From NCBI GenBank assembly GCA_041481485.1, contig JBGPBY010000034.1:1-23807 (forward strand): 23,807 bases of DNA, given 5' to 3'. Shown piece after piece: positions 1-7,546 of the stretch. The first letter of the stretch is position 1, and the number at the start of each line of letters is the position of its first letter. Source of the DNA: JBGPBY01 sp041481485. Its GTDB lineage: Bacteria; Acidobacteriota; Terriglobia; 20CM-2-55-15. The notes below the pieces were generated by a model. That model was not told the DNA's origin, did not search any database, and worked only from the letters and a program-made list of their open reading frames with translations. The position numbers and the translations under genes were made by a program.

Positions 1-55
1 AGCAATTTCACAATACAACACCAGGCATAGCGGTAACGTTTCTCAGGAAATTGCT
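1..55. repeat. 55-bp palindromic interspersed element, copy A
   Basis: The element begins with AGCAATTTC (1-9) and ends with the exact inverse complement GAAATTGCT (47-55). A second 55-bp copy lies at 7603-7657 and matches at 47 of 55 positions, including both 9-bp ends. The flank after copy A (CGGTCCCC) and the flank before copy B (GGGGACGGAC) are also related as inverse complements, so the full hairpin is longer than 55 bp. Such GGGGACGGAC-flanked palindromes recall REP sequences mobilised by RAYT (IS200-like) transposases; that link is from memory and no RAYT gene is in the window. Copy A is cut by the window edge. Confidence 0.7.
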
Positions 56-67
56 CGGTCCCCGGAG

Positions 68-150
68 ATTGGCAACTGAACATTGAACAGTGAACAATGA
101 CAATTTCGGGAAAATGTTCACTGTTCAATATTCACTGTTCAATTGCCAAT
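68..150. repeat. Heptamer-based inverted repeat (TGAACAN array)
   Basis: The left arm (68-96) contains GAACATT, GAACAGT, GAACAAT in 7-bp phase. The right arm (115-150) carries the inverse complement series (TGTTCAC TGTTCAA TATTCAC TGTTCAA). Both arms end in ATTGGCAA / TTGCCAAT, so the unit is a long hairpin with an 18-nt loop; the left arm lacks one heptamer relative to the right. It lies about 60 bp upstream of top6B and could affect that transcript's leader, or be simply a mobile palindrome. Confidence 0.65.
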
Positions 151-209
151 TAACATCCGGGAGGACCTGTATTGTCTGCCCGACCCGCGAAAGTGTTTGA
201 TGGAAGTTT

Positions 210-2267
210 ATGGACAGTACGGAATTGACCGAAAAGATTGAAAAAAAACCCCAGCAGCGTCGAAGCACTGCCGAGGCGATGGCGGCGAAGCAACGGGACA
301 TCTCCGTTAGTGAATTCTTTGCCAAGAACCGCCATCTGCTGGGTTTTGACAATCCGCGCAAAGCATTACTTACCGCAGTGAAGGAAGCGGTCGACAATTC
401 ACTGGATGCCTGCGAAGAAGCGGGAATAATCCCCGAACTCTGGGTACATCTGGAGTCCACTGCACCCAATCGATACAAGGTGGGCGTTCAGGACAACGGC
501 CCCGGCATTGTCAAAAAGCAGATCCCTCTGATTTTTGGGAAACTGCTTTACGGATCGAAGTTTCATCGACTGCGTATGAGCCGCGGTCAACAGGGAATCG
601 GCATCAGCGCGGCGGGCATGTATGGAATGCTCACCACTGGAAAGCCCGTGAAAATCATTTCCATGACCTCTCCGCGAAAGCCGGCCCACTATTTTGAAAT
701 TCAGATCGACACGAAGCGCAATCAGCCGGAGATCATCAATGGGCGCGGAGACGGCGACGAAATTCCGTCCGGCGAAAAGGGCCGATTGCTGATCGCCGAA
801 CGCGGCATCGAGTGGATTACGCACTATCCACTGGAAGCGGATGCCGAATCGGGAAAGCAACCGCGTGAGATCAAGAGCGGCACGCGCGTCACCATCGAAC
901 TGGAAGGGCGCTATCAGCGTGGGCGCGGCAGTGTCGATGAGTACCTGGAGCAAACGGCAATCGCGAATCCCCACGTCACGATTCACTACATCGATCCGGA
1001 TTCCAACGCCATATCCTATTCCCGATCGACGACTGAACTTCCCGTTGAGCCTCAGGAAATCAAACCACATCCCTATGGCATTGAGTTGGGACAGCTGGTG
1101 ACGATGCTGAAGGATTCCGATGCGGGGTCGATTTCTCAGTTTCTGACGACTTCGTTTTCGCGGGTGAGTCCTGCTGTCGCTCAGAAAATCTGCCACACGG
1201 CGAAGATCAGCACGCGTGCTCATCCGCGGCGAATAGGCAGACAGGAAGCGGACTCGCTGTATCAGGCGATTCAAAACACGAAAATTCCGCCGCCGGCCAC
1301 CGACTGCATTTCGCCAATCGGAGAAGCGCTGATTCTCAAGGGACTGCATCAGCAGGTACCGGGAGAGTTTTTCTGCGCGGCCACGCGGCCGCCGGCCGTA
1401 TATCGCGGCAATCCGTTTGTGATTGAAGTGGGTCTGGCTTACGGCGCGGTCAGTCCTACGGGAAAAGTGACGCTGGATGCTTTGACCGAGTTGCTCTCGG
1501 AAAGCGATGCGCGTTCTTTGCGTCAGTTTCTGCTGACGACGTTTGATGGAATCGGAGCCACAGGTGCAGAAAAGATACTCTCTGAAGCGCGCATGGGGGC
1601 CCGGCAATCCGCGGCAAAGCTTGGCAAGGAGGATATTGCAAGGCTGCTCGATGCGATGAAACACGTCAATCTCTCTGAAGGCCAGAGCGTGCAGGTTCTG
1701 CGCTATGCCAATCGTGTGCCGCTGCAGTTCCAGCCGGCGGGCTGCGCCATCACCCAGTCCGTGATTGGCAATAACTGGCGCGCTTACGGCCTTTCGCAAT
1801 CCCGCGGCCAGTTGCCTTCGGGCCCAATCACGCTGATGGTGCACATGGCGAGTGTCTGGGTCCCGTTTACGAGTGAATCGAAGGAAGCCATTGCTTCATA
1901 TCCCGAGATCCTGAAGGAATTGCGGCTGGCGCTCCAGACAGTGGGACGCAAACTGTCGATGTTTCTCAACCAGCGCAAACGTGTGCAGCAGGAGGGAGAA
2001 CGCCGCGATACCTTCCTGCGCTATCTTGGAGAAGTTGCCGGAGCCGTTTCCGCAATCAAGGGGTACAACGACCGTTCGAAGAAACAGCTCTATCACCAGC
2101 TGGTCGATGTGGCCAAACGCCGCACAGCAACAGCCGACGTTGTGCTGGATGATCGAGGCCGAAAAGTTCAGCCGGAGGCAGAAGATTTCGGCGACAACGT
2201 CCTGATTGTCAAATCGGACGAAGAGTCCGGCGAGGAACAGGTATCGCAGAATGGCGCGAAAGACTAA
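210..2267 (+). CDS. top6B: DNA topoisomerase VI subunit B (ATPase subunit)
   Basis: ATP-binding subunit of the type IIB topoisomerase, which with subunit A passes one duplex through a transient double-strand break. The GHKL fold is clear: N-box EAVDNSLDA (59-67), DNGPGI (95-100) and RGQQGIGISAAG (125-136). An H2TH-like region follows (292-359), then the start of the transducer (SPIGE, RPPAVYRGNPF). A second H2TH-like segment (421-488) interrupts the transducer before RYANRVPLQF; the two align without gaps at about 20 of 68 identities. The transducer ends with the conserved VWVPFTSESKEAIA block. The GHKL domain also seems to hold an extra stretch at about 171-221. At 685 aa it is longer than the 530-620 aa I recall for archaeal homologues. 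The ATG has only a weak GGAAG upstream. The gene overlaps top6A by 17 bp. Identity is very secure; the duplication is seen directly. Confidence 0.96.
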   Translation: MDSTELTEKIEKKPQQRRSTAEAMAAKQRDISVSEFFAKNRHLLGFDNPRKALLTAVKEAVDNSLDACEEAGIIPELWVHLESTAPNRYKVGVQDNGPGIVKKQIPLIFGKLLYGSKFHRLRMSRGQQGIGISAAGMYGMLTTGKPVKIISMTSPRKPAHYFEIQIDTKRNQPEIINGRGDGDEIPSGEKGRLLIAERGIEWITHYPLEADAESGKQPREIKSGTRVTIELEGRYQRGRGSVDEYLEQTAIANPHVTIHYIDPDSNAISYSRSTTELPVEPQEIKPHPYGIELGQLVTMLKDSDAGSISQFLTTSFSRVSPAVAQKICHTAKISTRAHPRRIGRQEADSLYQAIQNTKIPPPATDCISPIGEALILKGLHQQVPGEFFCAATRPPAVYRGNPFVIEVGLAYGAVSPTGKVTLDALTELLSESDARSLRQFLLTTFDGIGATGAEKILSEARMGARQSAAKLGKEDIARLLDAMKHVNLSEGQSVQVLRYANRVPLQFQPAGCAITQSVIGNNWRAYGLSQSRGQLPSGPITLMVHMASVWVPFTSESKEAIASYPEILKELRLALQTVGRKLSMFLNQRKRVQQEGERRDTFLRYLGEVAGAVSAIKGYNDRSKKQLYHQLVDVAKRRTATADVVLDDRGRKVQPEAEDFGDNVLIVKSDEESGEEQVSQNGAKD

Positions 2268-3387
2268 GAAGGCAGTCGAAAGCGTGGCTCTGACCGCAGA
2301 AGACAAGAAAACTTTGTCTTCAATTCGGGAACTTGCCGATGGAGTCGTGCGCTCCGCGGAGCGCGGGCGGCCTCCGCATGTCGATATTCCATCACGGTCT
2401 CTGTCCAACGTCCGTTTCAATCAGTCGAAACGCATTATTGAAATGGGCAGCGGTTCGAACCGTCGCGAGCTGTTCAATCTCAATCAGGCGAAAAGCTACA
2501 TGCAAACACTGCTGGTAGGAACTGGCGCCAAACAGCTCATTGAACAGGGAAAGACCACCAGCATCCGAGGATTGTTCTATTTGCTGAAGCATACGATTGA
2601 GGGTACGCGCGAAGAGACCTTTGATACTCAGGACGAGTGCGATCCCATCATTGAAGATGTTGAGGTGTCGCTCGATGCCATGCGCGAAGAACTCCATCTC
2701 TATGCGAAGAACGCCGGTGCGATGGTGGGTCCAATCACATTGGTCGACAGCGGCGACGAGATTGACTGCTCGAGAATGGGTTCGGGCGGGTACAGCATTC
2801 CGTCCATTGTCGAATCCGAGATTGTTCAATTCAAAAAGAACTCGGCAAAGTTCGTCCTTCACGTCGAAAAGGACACGGTATGGCGCCGTTTCAACGAGGA
2901 CAAATTCTGGCGCGATCACAACTGCATTCTGACTCACGGCGGAGGGCAACCCCCGCGCGGCGTGCGCCGGCTGCTGAATCGTCTGCACCATGAACTGAAG
3001 CTTCCGGTGTATTGCCTGCTTGATAACGATCCATGGGGATACTACATCTACAGCGTGATCAAGCAGGGTTCCATAAACCTTGCCTACGAATCCCGCCGTA
3101 TGGCAATTCCCGGTGCACGCTTTCTTGGATTGCGCAGCAACGATTACGAACGCTGTGAGCTTAGTCCCAGTGTGCAAATCAAGCTGAACGATCAGGATAT
3201 CAAGCGTGCGCGCCAGATCGCGCAGTACCCGTGGTTCGCCAACAAGAAGCCATGGCAGAAGGAGATCGAGCTGATGCTCAAGAATGGCTTCAAGCTGGAG
3301 GTCGAAGCGCTAATCAGTAAAGACATCAGCTATGTGACGGAAGAGTATGTCCCCGCACGGCTGGAAGAGGCGAACTTCCTGGATTGA
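2251..3387 (+). CDS. top6A: DNA topoisomerase VI subunit A (cleavage subunit, Spo11-like)
   Basis: DNA-cleaving subunit of topoisomerase VI, homologous to eukaryotic Spo11. The catalytic tyrosine is the Y of SIRGLFYLLKH (Tyr110 from this start). The Toprim metal-binding acidic residues are present: Glu206 in VEKD and Asp258/Asp260 in DNDPWGYYI. GGGQPPRGVRRLL precedes the DxD motif, as in the family. The 378 aa length is normal. The frame stays open upstream to a TTG at 2206, but ATG 2251 is preferred because it gives a standard N-terminus and only a 17-bp overlap with top6B, with GAGGAA about 13 nt upstream. The overlap suggests translational coupling for a 1:1 complex. No missing residues were noticed. 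Confidence 0.96.
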   Translation: MARKTKKAVESVALTAEDKKTLSSIRELADGVVRSAERGRPPHVDIPSRSLSNVRFNQSKRIIEMGSGSNRRELFNLNQAKSYMQTLLVGTGAKQLIEQGKTTSIRGLFYLLKHTIEGTREETFDTQDECDPIIEDVEVSLDAMREELHLYAKNAGAMVGPITLVDSGDEIDCSRMGSGGYSIPSIVESEIVQFKKNSAKFVLHVEKDTVWRRFNEDKFWRDHNCILTHGGGQPPRGVRRLLNRLHHELKLPVYCLLDNDPWGYYIYSVIKQGSINLAYESRRMAIPGARFLGLRSNDYERCELSPSVQIKLNDQDIKRARQIAQYPWFANKKPWQKEIELMLKNGFKLEVEALISKDISYVTEEYVPARLEEANFLD

Positions 3388-3407
3388 CTTGAATGCGATT
3401 CCGACAA

Positions 3408-3421
3408 TAGGGGCGGTCTAT
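3408..3421. repeat. Truncated half of the GCGGTCTATGACCGC repeat
   Basis: TAGGGGCGGTCTAT is identical to part of the REP-like arm at 4885-4917 read on the other strand. The matching right half (GACCGCCC) is absent and the sequence runs straight into the 146-bp palindrome at 3421. This could be a repeat copy interrupted or truncated by that palindrome. At 14 bp it is short, so it is suggestive only. Confidence 0.45.
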
Positions 3422-3566
3422 AAAGAAAGCCCTCTCCCAACGGGAGAGGGGGCCGCGCAGCGGCCGGTGAGGGGTACCGCAAGTAACAGTTTTTACTGGT
3501 GGTACCCCTCACCCGGCCGCCATTTCTTGATGCCCACCCTCTCCCGTTGGGAGAGGGATTTCTTTA
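3421..3566. repeat. 146-bp near-perfect palindrome (CCCTCTCCC / GGGAGAGGG type)
   Basis: TAAAGAAAGCCCTCTCCC at the left end pairs with GGGAGAGGGATTTCTTTA at the right end, with one mismatch. Inward, GGCCGGTGAGGGGTACC pairs with GGTACCCCTCACCCGGCC apart from one extra base. The centre (about 3480-3513) is also an imperfect stem. The unit lies between the convergent top6A and VOC genes and ends 10 bp from the VOC stop codon, so the RNA hairpin may act as a bidirectional transcription barrier. Similar CCCTCTCCC-based palindromes are common interspersed repeats in Gram-negative genomes; no transposase is linked to it here. Confidence 0.85.
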
Positions 3567-3576
3567 CACATTCTTC

Positions 3577-3993
3577 TTACTCTGGTCTGGGGCGTTCATG
3601 CAGGATCATCCACGACGTGCCGAACTTGTCGCGAAGCATGGCGAAGCGGTATGCAAAAAACGTTTCCTGCATTGCCATGAAAACGTCGCCGCCTTCCGAC
3701 AGCAGTCCATAAATCCGCTCAGCCTCTTCGATGCTCGTGACAAGGAGCGAAAGATACGCGCTGCGCATCGGCTGAAAGCGGTCCTTGGGTACATCAGAAC
3801 CCAGAAGCGACGTTTCTCCGATATCGATGCGAGCATGAAGAATGGAGTTCTTCAATTCGTTCGAAGCCTTTTCTCCGTCCGGCTGCTGGGCATGCGTCAG
3901 CATCATGGTGATTTTTCCGGCGAGATGTTCTTCATAGAACTGGAATGCCAGCCGGCAATTGCCGCCATAGTTCAGGTAGGTGTACAGCTTCAT
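3577..3993 (-). CDS. VOC-superfamily protein, PhnB-like
   Basis: A 138-aa single-fold protein of the vicinal oxygen chelate (glyoxalase/bleomycin-resistance) superfamily, of the PhnB / 3-demethylubiquinone methyltransferase-like type. Recognisable signs are the N-terminal YLNYGGNCRLAFQFYEEHLAG, the central SLLGSDVP and the C-terminal FGTSWMILHE. Family members often have unknown substrates, so no reaction is assigned. The frame is open upstream to 4089, but that start would overlap the preceding gene by 80 bp and adds an unrelated basic stretch; ATG at 3993 gives the normal N-terminus. It lies 16 bp downstream of the two-domain VOC gene on the same strand, so the two are likely cotranscribed. 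Confidence 0.85.
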   Translation of the reverse strand: MKLYTYLNYGGNCRLAFQFYEEHLAGKITMMLTHAQQPDGEKASNELKNSILHARIDIGETSLLGSDVPKDRFQPMRSAYLSLLVTSIEEAERIYGLLSEGGDVFMAMQETFFAYRFAMLRDKFGTSWMILHERPRPE

Positions 3994-4009
3994 AACTTTG
4001 TTCCGTTGG

Positions 4010-4789
4010 CTACGATCGTCCGGGTATCGGTTGAAACAGCGCGAACGTCGCTCCTTGCGGATCGGCCAACACGGCGATGGTGCCGACATCCGGCATCAGG
4101 TTCGCCGGCATTAGAGTGCGCGCTCCGGCATTGGCGGCTTTGTCTGCGCTGGCTTTGCAGTCTGCGACATGGAAATAGGCCATCCAGTGCGATGGTGTTC
4201 CCGGCGGCGCGTGCATTTGTGGCGGAATTCCGCCAATCATGTTCTCATGCCCCGTGCCATTGATGACGTGCCGGTAGCCGTCCTTTCCCGTTTCGAAAGT
4301 CCAGCCAAAGAGTGCTCCATAAAAGCTCGCGGCTCTGGCGGGGTCGGTCGTATTCAGATCGGCCCAGCAAAGGCTGGAAACATCGCCAAATTTTGTGATG
4401 CCTCGATGTTTTCCAGGCTGAAACATACTGAACATGGCACCTGTTGGATCCTGAATGACTGCAAATCTGCCGATATTGGGAATGTCGGTCGGAGGGACGA
4501 TCTGGCGGCCTCCCAGTTCGACGGCCTTTGCCGCGGAGGCATCGACGTTGTCGACCCTGACGTAGAGCATCCAGTGCGGCGGGACATGCGCGTCCACCTG
4601 GTCTTTCATCAGTTGATAGACACCTCCGGTGTCATCCGATCCAATTCGGAATATGGTGTAAACCATTTCCGGTCCCATGGGATTGTCCTGCGCCGTCCAT
4701 CCGAACAGAGTGGAGTAGAAGTTTTTGGCGCCGACCCGATCTGAGGTGGCGAGCTCGAGCCAGCAAAATGATCCGACTTTCGGTTCCAT
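4010..4789 (-). CDS. Two-domain VOC-family (glyoxalase-fold) protein
   Basis: A 259-aa protein made of two tandem glyoxalase-like modules. Each has the same order of motifs: FCWLELATSD ... FYSTLFGWT (about 8-32) and LCWADLNTTD ... FYGALFGWTF (about 141-166), then HWMLYVRVDN and HWMAYFHVAD, and each ends in a DPTGAMFSMFQP or DPQGATFALFQP strand. This pattern fits the CFP-30B / hydroxylase-like VOC proteins found widely in soil bacteria, whose substrates are mostly unknown. The start is well supported: CGGAGG lies 6 nt upstream of the ATG. It is the first gene of a two-gene VOC operon. Confidence 0.9.
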   Translation of the reverse strand: MEPKVGSFCWLELATSDRVGAKNFYSTLFGWTAQDNPMGPEMVYTIFRIGSDDTGGVYQLMKDQVDAHVPPHWMLYVRVDNVDASAAKAVELGGRQIVPPTDIPNIGRFAVIQDPTGAMFSMFQPGKHRGITKFGDVSSLCWADLNTTDPARAASFYGALFGWTFETGKDGYRHVINGTGHENMIGGIPPQMHAPPGTPSHWMAYFHVADCKASADKAANAGARTLMPANLMPDVGTIAVLADPQGATFALFQPIPGRS

Positions 4790-4829
4790 GAATACCTCCG
4801 ATTGGTGTAGTGAGATTGATCATTGTATT

Positions 4830-4917
4830 CCACTGTAGGCGCGGTCTGTGACCGCGCACAATCTGTAGGATTTCATTCGTCAAAATTGTGGGCGGTCATA
4901 GACCGCCCCTACAGTGG
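4830..4917. repeat. Inverted pair of GCGGTC(T)ATGACCGC REP-like units
   Basis: Two 33-bp arms (4830-4862 and 4885-4917) are imperfect inverse complements, beginning CCACTGTAGG and ending CCTACAGTGG. Each arm is itself a small palindrome (GCGCGGTC-TGT-GACCGCGC and GGGCGGTC-ATA-GACCGCCC). The same core occurs at 7541-7570 and 7692-7719, so this is a family. It fills much of the 203-bp gap between the divergent VOC operon and the TonB-domain gene. The rest of the gap (4918-4992) shows no clear promoter to my eye. Confidence 0.8.
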
Positions 4918-4992
4918 GCGCCACCTGCTCGAATGAACAGGGTCTACTGGAGATCGTGGACCGCGACCGCGCCAGACAAGTAGAATATATGA

Positions 4993-6756
4993 ATGCGGCG
5001 CTTCGGCGTACTTCTCGGTTTCGCCCTGTTGGTCTTTGTCCGATCCACCTCCCATGCGGAGAATATCCGCTGGTTCGAAGCAAGGTCCGACAATTTCCTC
5101 GTTATTACCGACACATCGGAAGCCAAGGCCCGCCGTCTCGCAACGGATTTTGAACTTCGAGTTGCAGCATTTCAGAACGCTTTTGGAGCGGTTCCGAAGA
5201 GACAGTTCCCCATCGAGGTTCTGATTCTGAAAAAGGGCGAAGAATTTAATGCGGCCGTGCCTGTGGGCACGGTAGTCGATGTCTTTACCAACGCCGTCTT
5301 CCTCAAAGGACCGGATCGCTTCTTCATACTCGCCCAGGACCGGGCTCCGGACGACATCGCAGCCGATGTCGGCCACTATCTGGGGCATGTGTTTTTCAAC
5401 CGTCTGGTCTATTGGCGGCCGTTCTGGCTGGAGGAAGGCGCTGCGGAATATTTCCGCAAGATCGGCCGGGGACCTGAGAACAAAAAAATCCTGCCGGAAG
5501 ATAAAATCCCGGTTGCCGATCTTCTCAAGATTGTCCCCAGCTCCACCTTTAAAGATACGGATCCGGCGGGGCCATTTCGGATTCAGTCCTATCGATTCCT
5601 TCGGATTCTCAACGACGAGAATCCTGCGGAGTTCAAATCGTTTTTCACTGCATTGAAGTCGATTGAAGGGGGCAACGCGAGTCCGAAGCTCAATGCCGCT
5701 GCGCTGACCGAGCGGCTCAACCAGTTTACGGATACCCGTATTCCGCAAGTCACAGGTTCGCCATCAGTTCAAACCAGAGAGATTCCGGAAGCGAGTGTCG
5801 CTTTGCACCGCGGAGACCTTGCAGTTGCGGCTCGCCAGCTTATCCAGGCTCGGATGTGGTACGAAGGCGATTCGGCCCCTGCCAAAGCAGCGCGGGCAAT
5901 TCTGGGATTCATTCAAAGCGGCACCGATGCGACGCCGCTGATGGAGCGGGCGGCGCAGGATCTACCCGATCAGGGCCTGTTGCAATATTATTTCGGCAGC
6001 ATCGATTCGTCCGATGAACGCATCGTGAATTTGCAGATTCAGGCTTTGCGGCGGGCTGTTCAGCAACTTCCAACAATGGCTGCAGCTCAAGTCGAACTGG
6101 CAAGAGTATTGACGATGACCGGGCAGACCGATGAAGCCACGACCCTGTTGGATCGCGCATTGACGCTCGAGCCGGAACTGGCAGACCGGGCTTATATCGG
6201 CAAAGCGCAAGTCTTGCTTGCGTCGGGCAAAATTGAAGAGGGAAGCAGCGCCGCAAAGCTTGCAGCCGCGCTACCCCATGCCGACTCCAGATTCACCGGG
6301 GCCTATAACCAGCAGATTACTGTTCTCAAACGAAAGATTCAGGAGATCGCCGATGCCGCCGAGCGGCGAAATGTAAACCAGCTTCGCGATTCCGTGGAAT
6401 CGGAGGCCATGCGCCGCGAACCTCCCAAACCGCCTCCGCCGCCACCTCCGGAGCCTCACTCCGGCCAAATCAATTATGAGTTTGAAGCCACAAACGCCGT
6501 GCAGATATTGGCCTCGAGTTTCCCGGACTATCCCGATGCGCTCGTCAACAGCGGGAAAACGGGAAACATTACGCTACAAGTCAGTATCGGTGTCGACGGC
6601 CGCGTGACGAATGCTGTCATTGCCGATTCACAATTCCCCGAAATGAATGCCTCAACCCTCGCCGCCATCCGAAAGTGGACTTTCAAACCTTTCGTGCGGG
6701 CAGGTCAGCCCGCCTCGTTTACGATCAAGCTGGTAATGAAGTTCAGTCTTCAGTAA
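4993..6756 (+). CDS. Secreted TPR protein with degenerate peptidase site and TonB C-terminal domain
   Basis: A 587-aa exported protein. Residues 1-22 form a signal peptide (MRRF then a hydrophobic run, cleavage near SHA-EN). Residues 25-230 resemble acidobacterial DUF1570 / peptidase-MA-like domains, with FWLEEGAAEYF (144-154) matching the second half of a gluzincin site. The expected HExxH is instead H128-Y-L-G-H132, so the catalytic glutamate is missing and peptidase activity is doubtful. Residues about 270-460 are helical and TPR-like. A proline run (about 477-488) leads to a TonB C-terminal domain (about 495-587, ending WTFKPFVRAGQPASFTIKLVMKF). There is no N-terminal membrane anchor other than the signal peptide, so it may not act as a classical energy transducer. 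The ATG at 4993 has no strong ribosome site. Confidence 0.8.
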   Translation: MRRFGVLLGFALLVFVRSTSHAENIRWFEARSDNFLVITDTSEAKARRLATDFELRVAAFQNAFGAVPKRQFPIEVLILKKGEEFNAAVPVGTVVDVFTNAVFLKGPDRFFILAQDRAPDDIAADVGHYLGHVFFNRLVYWRPFWLEEGAAEYFRKIGRGPENKKILPEDKIPVADLLKIVPSSTFKDTDPAGPFRIQSYRFLRILNDENPAEFKSFFTALKSIEGGNASPKLNAAALTERLNQFTDTRIPQVTGSPSVQTREIPEASVALHRGDLAVAARQLIQARMWYEGDSAPAKAARAILGFIQSGTDATPLMERAAQDLPDQGLLQYYFGSIDSSDERIVNLQIQALRRAVQQLPTMAAAQVELARVLTMTGQTDEATTLLDRALTLEPELADRAYIGKAQVLLASGKIEEGSSAAKLAAALPHADSRFTGAYNQQITVLKRKIQEIADAAERRNVNQLRDSVESEAMRREPPKPPPPPPPEPHSGQINYEFEATNAVQILASSFPDYPDALVNSGKTGNITLQVSIGVDGRVTNAVIADSQFPEMNASTLAAIRKWTFKPFVRAGQPASFTIKLVMKFSLQ

Positions 6757-6781
6757 GAATCTTCCCTGAGTTTGCCACTTC

Positions 6782-7546
6782 ATGGAATCCGTTGAATACC
6801 AGCGCATGTACGACCTTGAAGGCCACCATTGGTGGTTTCAAGGCAGGTTTGACCTCATGCGGCGCATGGTTCTGAAGCATTGTCCCCGGGTTTCGAATGG
6901 CCGGCCGCGCTTGCTGGACATGGGGTGCGGGACCGGTCTGTTTGCCCAGGAACAGTGCGCCACCAAAACGACATTCGGCCTGGATTTTTCGTGGGATGCG
7001 CTTCAATTTGCGCGCTCGCGCGGGATCTCGGACCTGGTATGTGCCGACTCTCAGCAGCTGCCATTCGCGTCGAACAGTTTCGATATTGTCACGGCATTCG
7101 ATCTCATCGAGCACGTGGAACGCGACCGCCAACTGATTGCTGAAGCACATCGAGTGCTTCGGCCAGGCGGAGTCGCACTGATTGCCGTTCCGGCTCATCC
7201 GTTTCTTCTGGGCAGCCACGATGATGCGCTTCATCACAAGCGGCGATATACATGGCCCCACTTCGAAGGGCTGTTTGATTCCACGCTGTGGAAGAAACGC
7301 CGCATGACCTGGACCTTTGCATCCATCTTGCCCGCCGCGGTCATTGTCCGATCGGTGCGGAGGACTTTACCCGTGAGAGAAAGTCCGTCTGCCGATACCA
7401 ATTTCACACCCGCCTGGATGAACCGGATGCTTCTATCCTGGCATCGGCTGGAGAATGCCTGGGTCGAAACGCGAAACCTCCCATTTGGACTGTCCATGCT
7501 GACCGTACGGGAAAAGGTGACGGATTCAGCGGTACCACAGTTGTAG
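6782..7546 (+). CDS. SAM-dependent methyltransferase (class I, glycan-cluster type)
   Basis: A 254-aa class I methyltransferase. Motif I is LLDMGCGTG (44-52), followed by the acidic residue of FGLDFS. The post-motifs FDIVTAFDLIEHV and AHRVLRPGGVALIAVPAH are typical of Methyltransf_11. The N-terminal HHWWFQGR is characteristic of methyltransferases near polysaccharide genes. The acceptor substrate cannot be read from sequence. It starts 25 bp after the TonB-domain gene with no obvious ribosome site. Its TAG stop codon falls inside the REP-like unit at 7541, so the repeat has either fixed or shortened its C-terminus. Confidence 0.88.
   Translation: MESVEYQRMYDLEGHHWWFQGRFDLMRRMVLKHCPRVSNGRPRLLDMGCGTGLFAQEQCATKTTFGLDFSWDALQFARSRGISDLVCADSQQLPFASNSFDIVTAFDLIEHVERDRQLIAEAHRVLRPGGVALIAVPAHPFLLGSHDDALHHKRRYTWPHFEGLFDSTLWKKRRMTWTFASILPAAVIVRSVRRTLPVRESPSADTNFTPAWMNRMLLSWHRLENAWVETRNLPFGLSMLTVREKVTDSAVPQL

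Noticed and set aside
68..150. CRISPR-like array from the heptamer repeats
   Set aside because: Repeat units are 7 bp without spacers and lie in an inverted arrangement; no cas genes are nearby.
399..1844. Long open frame on the minus strand within top6B
   Set aside because: It lies wholly opposite a gene with clear domain motifs, and its translation is Arg/His-rich with no recognisable family.
3577..4789. Antibiotic (bleomycin or fosfomycin) resistance function for the VOC genes
   Set aside because: The fold alone does not indicate resistance; the two-domain and PhnB-like types are mostly of unknown substrate.
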